From assembly GCA_030433225.1 (NCBI GenBank), contig JAUIMD010000111.1:1-6602 (forward strand): a DNA stretch of 6,602 bases, written 5' to 3'. The position numbers and the translations under genes were made by a program. Position 1 is the stretch's first letter, and the number at the start of each line of letters is the position of its first letter. The notes beneath the pieces were generated by a model. That model was given only the letters and a program-made list of their open reading frames with translations, made no database searches and had not been told where the DNA came from. Shown here one piece after another: positions 1 to 4,474 of the stretch. The DNA comes from Bacteroidia bacterium. Its GTDB lineage: Bacteria > Bacteroidota > Bacteroidia > Bacteroidales > UBA5342.

Positions 1-1137
1 GCTATGGTAAACGTTCTGGATATGCTTTTCGATGTGTATACCCAAAGCAGAACCTTCTCTTTTAAACTAAATGATGAAATGGTGGCCAAAGCAAAAGCGG
101 CCTATGAAAAAGGGATAGATTGTATTTTAAAAACACAGTACGTTCAAAATGGCCTGCTTACCTCCTGGTGCGCACAGCACGATTACCGCACCCTTGAACC
201 TTCTGAGGCACGATCGTATGAACTGGCCTCGTTAAGTGGAATGGAATCGGAGGGAATTTTATCCTTGTTAATGTCCATGAATGACCCTTCTGATGACATT
301 ATGCGTGCCATTTACATGGGCGCCCGCTGGTACGATAATGTGAAAATTACCGGACAACGCCTGGAAGATTTTACCAACACAAGTGGACAGAGCGATAAGC
401 GAATTGTTCTGGATGAGAATGCCTCCGACATGTGGGCTCGCTTTTATACCCTTGAAAACAGCACGCCTTTTTTCTGTGACCGCGATGGTATTCCCGTAAG
501 TTCAATTGCTGAAATTGGACATGAACGTAGAAATGGCTATAGCTGGTACAATACTTCAGGGGCTACCGTTAAATCATCTTTTGCTTCGTGGAAACGAAAA
601 TACCTTACCACCTATGTGGCCTATCCTATACCGGATGCCGAATTTGATGTAAAAGATTCCATCCGCCTCATCACCTCTTCTTATAAATACAGGTATACGC
701 TGGAGTCTTTTGACGTTTTAATTGATGGTGAAGTAGCCTTTTCATTTAATAAAGAAGATGTGGATACCGTATTTACAGGTTTGCGTGGCGGTACCCACCA
801 GATTATTGCATTGGCAAAATACAACAACGATTACGTGAGTTCAGACACTACCTATGTAACCATTACAGGTGACAATGTGGGAGTAAACGATGTTATTCAG
901 AGTAAATTGGCCACGGTTTATCCTAATCCGGCAAATCAAGAGTTTCAGCTCGACTTAACACAGGTAGGGAACGCCCGGGTAGAAATTTTCGACTTAAGTG
1001 GAAAATCAGTATACAATGCATATAAACCGCAAGGATTGCATCGCATAAACATCCAGACCTTAAAAGCAGGACAGTACCTTGTGCAAATTACAGGAGATAA
1101 CACCCCAAGGCATACCGTAAAACTTATGGTACAATAG
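1..1137 (+). CDS. Pectate lyase, polysaccharide lyase family 10, with T9SS type A sorting domain (5' partial)
   Basis: This enzyme should cleave de-esterified pectin (polygalacturonate) by calcium-dependent beta-elimination outside the cell. The frame is already open at base 1, so the ATG at 4 is an internal Met and the signal peptide and N-terminal part of the catalytic domain lie before the window. Numbering from that Met, residues 1-215 match the C-terminal part of PL10: the WCAQHD block at 55-60, then a segment with ARSYELASLSG and ES, WARFYTLE near 143, FCDRDG at 157-162, and an ERRNGYSWY block. In PL10 the FCxRDG arginine is, as I recall, the catalytic base; it is present here (R160), although the usual Gly before it is Asp. 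Residues of about 215-290 look like an Ig-like beta spacer. Residues of about 301-377 are a T9SS type A sorting domain, with VYPNPA at 305, an EIFDLSGK strand and a GQYLVQ strand. The protein is therefore secreted and probably cell-surface attached. The stop is TAG. Family assignment is firm; exact substrate preference is inference. Confidence 0.9.
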   Translation, partial: AMVNVLDMLFDVYTQSRTFSFKLNDEMVAKAKAAYEKGIDCILKTQYVQNGLLTSWCAQHDYRTLEPSEARSYELASLSGMESEGILSLLMSMNDPSDDIMRAIYMGARWYDNVKITGQRLEDFTNTSGQSDKRIVLDENASDMWARFYTLENSTPFFCDRDGIPVSSIAEIGHERRNGYSWYNTSGATVKSSFASWKRKYLTTYVAYPIPDAEFDVKDSIRLITSSYKYRYTLESFDVLIDGEVAFSFNKEDVDTVFTGLRGGTHQIIALAKYNNDYVSSDTTYVTITGDNVGVNDVIQSKLATVYPNPANQEFQLDLTQVGNARVEIFDLSGKSVYNAYKPQGLHRINIQTLKAGQYLVQITGDNTPRHTVKLMVQ

Positions 1138-1153
1138 TCTACCTTCCGATAAC

Positions 1154-1202
1154 AAAAAAAATACAGGCCGTGGTTATTTTAACCGGGCCTGTATTTTTTT
1201 TT
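1154..1202. terminator. Bidirectional rho-independent terminator between convergent genes
   Basis: A near-perfect hairpin starts about 16 bases after the pectate lyase stop. The outer stem pairs ATACAGGCC (1161-1169) with GGCCTGTAT (1186-1194). An inner stem pairs GGTTA (1172-1176) with TAACC (1180-1184) around a TTT loop. The hairpin is preceded by a run of seven or more A and followed by a run of T, so it gives a U tract when read from either strand. It sits between the stop of the pectate lyase and the stop of the minus-strand gene ending at 1219, and should end both transcripts. Confidence 0.93.
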
Positions 1203-1218
1203 ACAGTATCTCCAAAAA

Positions 1219-2127
1219 TTAAATTCCAAGGGCAATAGATATATTGGTTTTGGTACCGTTAATGGTCGACTTAAAAAATTGCTGGTAACCAATGCGCAAA
1301 TTGAGCGACTCTTTTTCAAAAAGTTTCACAATTAAAAAAGCCTGCAATGACATGGCAATTTTATCCGTGGTGTTAAACATGCTGGATATTACCTCCTGCT
1401 TTCCGGTAGCCAATTGAAACATGGCAGAGAATGAAAATTTACCATCGTAATAATTCATATCCTGATCGTATGGAGATGCGCTGGCATCGCCCTGGTAGGT
1501 AAACCCCGCTCCAAAAGAACCAATAATGTCTGAGTAATATTTATCCTGCTCAATGCTGTAAGAATTTAACACGCGTGCATCGGCATACGCGCCAAGAAAC
1601 AGCACATCGTTGTAATTTTTAAACGATAATTTTACGGATGGCATTACCCGCAACGTTACCGGAGAACCCTGGTAATCCAAGGCATCCAAAGCTGAGCTGG
1701 CCCGAATAGAATCGTAGTTGGTGGATAGTTTGCTTAATAACATTAAGGGAATGTTAATACGGTACTTGGAATAGGTATTTTCATCTTTGGGGCTGGCCAC
1801 ATACAATTTGTAATGCAATACCTGTGTATTTACAGAAACGCGCGATTCGCCCTCATTCAATAAGCTAAGCGACAACCCACTGTTGCTGAAAAAACTCACA
1901 TCCTGTGTAGCCGACTCCATTTTAGTAGTGTCTTCGTCATTCCCTGACAATACATTGATAATTTCCTGTTTTTCCGTTACCGGCGCGTAACGCTTTTCAT
2001 CAGTGTCGGGTGCATTTACCTGCCGAACAACGCGTGGCTCTAAAATACTGGTAGTAAAGGGAGTTTGCGAAAATGTGCTCAACAGTCCCACAACAGTGCC
2101 CACAAGCACAAGTATACTTTTTTTCAT
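1219..2127 (-). CDS. Exported, probably outer-membrane beta-rich protein of unknown function
   Basis: I do not recognise a named family. The 302-residue product starts with a clear signal peptide (MKKSILVLVGTVVGLLS, cleavage probably near residues 20-22 after TFSQ). Residues of about 25-75 are polar and acidic and look like a disordered linker or plug-like segment (EDTT, TDEKR). From about residue 78 to the end, short alternating polar/hydrophobic stretches are separated by Asn/Asp/Gly/Ser-rich turns, as in a small beta-barrel: LSLSLLNEG, VNTQVLHYKLYVA, VKLSFKNY, GSFGAGFTY, GKFSFSAMFQLA, SLNLRIGYQQFF, NISIALGI. The C-terminal residue is Ile, not the Phe/Trp/Tyr common in outer-membrane barrels, so the location is tentative. 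The ATG at 2127 is chosen because it opens the signal peptide. It converges on the pectate lyase, with which it shares a terminator, and diverges from the YdeI-like gene. The leader is A-rich with no Shine-Dalgarno, and I found no convincing TAnnTTTG promoter. A soluble periplasmic beta protein is the alternative. Confidence 0.8.
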   Translation of the reverse strand: MKKSILVLVGTVVGLLSTFSQTPFTTSILEPRVVRQVNAPDTDEKRYAPVTEKQEIINVLSGNDEDTTKMESATQDVSFFSNSGLSLSLLNEGESRVSVNTQVLHYKLYVASPKDENTYSKYRINIPLMLLSKLSTNYDSIRASSALDALDYQGSPVTLRVMPSVKLSFKNYNDVLFLGAYADARVLNSYSIEQDKYYSDIIGSFGAGFTYQGDASASPYDQDMNYYDGKFSFSAMFQLATGKQEVISSMFNTTDKIAMSLQAFLIVKLFEKESLNLRIGYQQFFKSTINGTKTNISIALGI

Positions 2128-2430
2128 AGCTTTTGTCTTTGTAAATTTCGTGTTAAATTTAGGTAAATATTTTTAAATACCAAAAAACAAGATAAATGGC
2201 CTGAGTTTTCATACATACCAAACCACTATTAGGCAGTACCTACACAGCCGCCCCCAATAAATCCAAAGCATTTTTGCGCTAACGTATTCCCTGCTTGTGT
2301 GGAACAAAGCATCCTTTTCTTGTGCCGATGTATGGTGTGCGTGAACCCGGACTTCCTCCAAAGTGTTTACCTGAACGAGGTTTAATGGTGGTGCGTACCA
2401 CGTATTGCCACCGCACAAAAGAAAAACCAT
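2128..2430. other. Divergent intergenic region, 303 bases
   Basis: This gap separates the minus-strand exported-protein gene from the plus-strand YdeI-like gene and must hold both promoters. The left third (2128-2200) is AT-rich and would be the leader of the minus-strand gene. On the minus strand, TATCTTG (2194-2188) resembles the Bacteroidota -7 element TAnnTTTG but lacks one T, and the nearest TTTG upstream (2222-2219) is slightly too far away. The right part is more mixed in composition and ends in small hairpins next to the start codon at 2431. I see no tRNA, no conserved riboswitch and no credible small gene. The minus-strand open frame through here runs mostly over the YdeI-like gene and looks like chance. 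Confidence 0.6.
2387..2416 (+). promoter_or_regulatory. Competing small hairpins in the leader of the YdeI-like gene
   Basis: GTGGT (2388-2392) can pair with ACCAC (2397-2401) around a GCGT tetraloop. The same left arm can instead pair with CCACC (2408-2412), and GTGCG (2391-2395) can pair with CGCAC (2412-2416). The structures are mutually exclusive and end 14 bases before the ATG at 2431, followed by the A-rich stretch ACAAAAGAAAAACC. The pairings are read directly from the sequence. A role in translation control or as a protein-binding site is only inference, and stems this short can occur by chance. Confidence 0.3.
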
Positions 2431-3057
2431 ATGATGACAGTTAACGTAGATGAGTACTTTACCGACGGTTGTGGCCGTTGCAAATTTGGCGGAACCCCGC
2501 AATGCAAGGTGCATACCTGGGAAGAAGTACTCAGGCATCTTCGCATGGTACTGCAAAGCTGCGGACTTGCGGAAGAATGTAAATGGGGCATGCCTTGTTA
2601 CACGTACAAAAAGAAAAACGTATTGATGCTAAGTGCCTTTAAAAATTACTGTTCGGTGAGTTTTTTCAAAGGTGCGTTGCTCAGTGATCCGCACCGGGCA
2701 TTGGAGAAACAGGGAGAAAACGCGCAGGCCGCCCGCTTACTTAAGTTTACCAATGTAAAACAGGTATTTGAGTTGGAGATGATTCTCAGAAGTTATATTG
2801 CCGAAGCCATAGAAATTGAAAAGGCAGGAAAAAAAATCGAATTTAAAAAGGAAGCATCTTTAGATTACCCGGATGAACTGCAACAAATGATGACTGAAAA
2901 TGCTTTACTAAAAACAGCCTTTGAAGCCTTGACACCAGGCAGAAAACGGGGATACATTATATATTTCAACCAGGCCAAACAGGCTAAAACCCGGTATGCC
3001 CGCATCGAAAAGTGCATTCCGAAAATAATGGATGGAAAAGGGTGGAATGACCGCTGA
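2431..3057 (+). CDS. YdeI/OmdA-family protein (DUF1801 domain)
   Basis: A 208-residue cytoplasmic protein without signal peptide or membrane segment. It is a full-length member of the YdeI-like family, which combines an N-terminal DUF1801/YdhG-type domain with a C-terminal OmdA-type (YdeI, OmpD-associated) tail. The DUF1801 part is at about residues 30-120, with the recognisable CKWGMPCYTYKKKNVL, SAFKNYCSVSFFKGALL, QAARLLKF and EIEKAGKK blocks. The tail, at about 145-208, holds ALTPGRKRGYIIYF and KTRYARIEKCIPKI followed by the GKG ending. The N terminus has C14, C17, C25 and H28 in a CxxC-x7-CxxH arrangement that could bind a metal. The molecular function of the family is not established. The start is one of two adjacent ATGs (2431 or 2434); no longer in-frame start exists, and the conserved VDEYF-x-GCGRC start supports it. 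The stop is TGA, so TGA terminates translation in this organism. It appears monocistronic, and its neighbours suggest no link to pectin breakdown. Confidence 0.88.
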   Translation: MMTVNVDEYFTDGCGRCKFGGTPQCKVHTWEEVLRHLRMVLQSCGLAEECKWGMPCYTYKKKNVLMLSAFKNYCSVSFFKGALLSDPHRALEKQGENAQAARLLKFTNVKQVFELEMILRSYIAEAIEIEKAGKKIEFKKEASLDYPDELQQMMTENALLKTAFEALTPGRKRGYIIYFNQAKQAKTRYARIEKCIPKIMDGKGWNDR

Positions 3058-3145
3058 CCGTTCATCTTTCTGCCATACGCACGCCGAAGGTGCCAAACAC
3101 ATAAACGGAACATTTGACCCTGGTCCTACGCACGCTCAGGCAGGC

Positions 3146-3186
3146 TGTTTACCGCCTTTTGCTACTACATGCCGGTTATGTAAACA
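3146..3186 (+). repeat. Imperfect inverted repeat, possible weak terminator of the YdeI-like gene
   Basis: TGTTTAC (3146-3152) is the reverse complement of GTAAACA (3180-3186). The stem can be extended by CG (3153-3154) with CG (3173-3174) if three bases (TAT) bulge out on the right side. The loop is long, about 18 bases, and CTTTTTG follows directly. It lies about 90 bases after the YdeI-like stop codon. The long loop and bulge make it a poor intrinsic terminator, but nothing better is visible after 3057. Confidence 0.25.
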
Positions 3187-3267
3187 CTTTTTGCCTCCCG
3201 TTTTTAGTTAGCGAAATCACCGGAAAACCCTTTGCCAGCTTTACATTTAATACCATTGCAGCCGCAC

Positions 3268-3279
3268 GTTGTGCACAAC
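3268..3279. promoter_or_regulatory. Perfect 12-base palindrome GTTGTGCACAAC, candidate operator
   Basis: The sequence is exactly its own reverse complement with no spacer. It lies in non-coding DNA about 280 bases upstream of the large secreted-protein gene. Such symmetry suits a dimeric DNA-binding regulator, but no cognate regulator gene is in the window and there is only one copy. It is rather far from the start codon for a simple operator unless the promoter is also far upstream. Confidence 0.3.
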
Positions 3280-3426
3280 ATTTCATTTTTCCCATTCCAA
3301 AAAGTTTCCTGACGTTTCAACTTCAAGTGTATTCGTATTTCAATTTTTATTTTCACATTGAACATTAGCACCCCCATACGCAAAATACGCAACCCCGTTT
3401 TTTGTACTCACAGCCATGCCTCCTGC

Positions 3427-3446
3427 CATTTGCCCCCTGCCAAATG
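3427..3446 (+). repeat. Inverted repeat CATTTG/CAAATG in the C-rich leader
   Basis: CATTTG (3427-3432) pairs with CAAATG (3441-3446) across an 8-base C-rich loop. It sits about 110 bases before the ATG at 3557 in otherwise unstructured, G-poor sequence. It may be a protein-binding site or a leader hairpin, or it may be chance; the stem is only six pairs with two G-C pairs. Confidence 0.25.
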
Positions 3447-3556
3447 TTCATTCACCCCCACCCAAAAACACACTAAAGTGCTATTTTTCAATGCTTTTTA
3501 CATTCCTCCCCACGAATGCAACAAGCATTAAACTAACACTTAAAAACTAAGAGTAA

Positions 3557-4474
3557 ATGAAAAAAGGATTTTATCTCTCAATTATTTTCATGTTGATGGG
3601 AATAATGGCGCGCGGTGCAACCGTGCAACGAATAGAAGCGGAAACATTTGATGAAGCTTCTGGTGCAAAAGCCGAAACCAATGCCAGCCTGTCAGGTGGT
3701 GGAAATGTAGGCTACGTGAAAAATGGGACCTGGATTAAATTCGCAGGGGTTGAATTTGATGCCTTTTATACCCAATTTAATGTAGATGCCAATGCGTACG
3801 ATGGCGGAAATGTTGAATTTCGTTTGGATGCGGTGGACGGTACCCTTATTGCCACGGCCGAAGTTCCCGCCGGAACCACCTATGGTGCGCCCGTTTCTGC
3901 CGCCATTACCTCCACCACCGGTACCCACGATTTGTACCTTGTGTTTACCAGTGCTGCCTCAGGATGGCTTTTTAACCTCGATTATTTTGAGGTGGTAACC
4001 GAGCTTCCAACCACCTTAAGCGGTGAAGCTGCAACCATAAACTGGGCATTTGACCAGGGAACTGCAGATCAGGCTGCAAGCTACCTTCACGAAGGTTTCT
4101 GGAAGCCCGAAAGTGTTACTGTAGCTGCTAACCTGAGCTATAACGGAACAGAAACCGGAGCCGAGAATGGGGTTACCTTTTCCAAATTTACACCCGGTCA
4201 AAAAAACAATTCAGTGACCGCCGATGATGTGGTAAGTTTCAATGTTACTCCGGTAACCGGCTTAACCTTTGTCCCCACCTCCATTTCGTTTAATTGCGAG
4301 CGCTTTGGTACAGGAGGCGGCTTAATTGATGTGGTATGGAAAGATGCTGCAGGTGTGAGCACTTCGCTGCAAACAGGCATTAAACCGGACAGAAAAAATG
4401 ACGACAGTTATCCGGATGCCACCTACGATGTTAACCTGGATGTAAGCGCAATGGGGATAGCCGCTATGGAATGA
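3557..4474 (+). CDS. N-terminal piece of the interrupted protein: signal peptide, CBM6-like module, part of a beta-sandwich
   Basis: This is the 305-residue product if the TGA at 4472 is a true stop. Residues 1-21 are a signal peptide (MKKGFYLSIIFMLMGIMARGA). Residues 23-146 are CBM6-like: they open with IEAETFDE, carry GGGNVGYVKNGTWIKF, then FRLDAVDGTLIATAEVP and a TGTHDLYLVF strand, and close with FNLDYFEV. CBM6 modules bind beta-glycan and related chains. From about 158 a second domain starts (INWAFDQGTADQAASY), includes an NNSVTADDVVSFNVTP strand, and is cut at AAME. Its last strands (LEVYIYAF, NVGIANIKIDG) lie after the stop, so this domain could not fold normally. The short product would be exported, but without a sorting domain it would probably stay periplasmic. 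I regard it as a fragment of the larger gene. Confidence 0.6.
   Translation: MKKGFYLSIIFMLMGIMARGATVQRIEAETFDEASGAKAETNASLSGGGNVGYVKNGTWIKFAGVEFDAFYTQFNVDANAYDGGNVEFRLDAVDGTLIATAEVPAGTTYGAPVSAAITSTTGTHDLYLVFTSAASGWLFNLDYFEVVTELPTTLSGEAATINWAFDQGTADQAASYLHEGFWKPESVTVAANLSYNGTETGAENGVTFSKFTPGQKNNSVTADDVVSFNVTPVTGLTFVPTSISFNCERFGTGGGLIDVVWKDAAGVSTSLQTGIKPDRKNDDSYPDATYDVNLDVSAMGIAAME
4472..4474 (+). other. In-frame premature TGA (codon 306)
   Basis: The codons around it read GCT ATG GAA TGA ACT TCG TCT CTG GAA GTA. Without the stop the protein reads AAME-x-TSSLEVYIYAF and runs straight into the last strands of the same beta-sandwich domain. One base change from TGG (Trp), CGA (Arg), GGA (Gly) or another sense codon would create it; Gly or Trp fits a loop before a strand. 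No insertion or deletion is needed. TGA is a normal terminator here, since it ends the YdeI-like gene at 3055-3057. Confidence 0.9.

Larger units (their letters stand above)
3058..3556. other. Non-coding region of 499 bases before the large secreted-protein gene
   Basis: No credible gene lies here. The open frame at about 3114-3368 starts at TTG, has no family resemblance and would encode an unpatterned Phe/Leu-rich peptide. The region holds an imperfect inverted repeat at 3146-3186, a perfect 12-base palindrome at 3268-3279, an inverted repeat at 3427-3446, and a small hairpin with AATGC (3515-3519) and GCATT (3525-3529). From about 3366 onward the plus strand is rich in C and A and poor in G. 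The closest promoter-like match is TATTTTTC (3482-3489), one mismatch from TAnnTTTG, but it has no matching -33 TTTG. The A-rich end, TAAAAACTAAGAGTAA before the ATG, is a typical Bacteroidota translation leader. Confidence 0.6.

Noticed and set aside
2209..2556. Minus-strand 115-residue open frame over the divergent region and the start of the YdeI-like gene
   Set aside because: It starts at a TTG inside the YdeI-like gene, overlaps conserved coding sequence antisense, has no signal or domain pattern and is rich in Cys/Trp/His like a chance translation.
3071..3136. Two related short blocks, ATACGCACGCCGAAGG and CTACGCACGCTCAGG, and ATACGCAAAATACGC near 3376
   Set aside because: The shared cores are only 8 bases or fewer, irregularly spaced, with no repeat-spacer order, so they are not a CRISPR array, iteron set or attachment site.
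3114..3368. Plus-strand 84-residue open frame in the non-coding gap
   Set aside because: It starts at TTG, has no ribosome-binding context, and its Phe-rich sequence has no organised membrane or domain pattern. The palindrome and inverted repeat lie inside it.
3482..3489. TATTTTTC as a -7 promoter element for the large gene
   Set aside because: It is one base off TAnnTTTG, but there is no TTTG or TTG at the proper upstream distance, and such AT-rich matches are common by chance.
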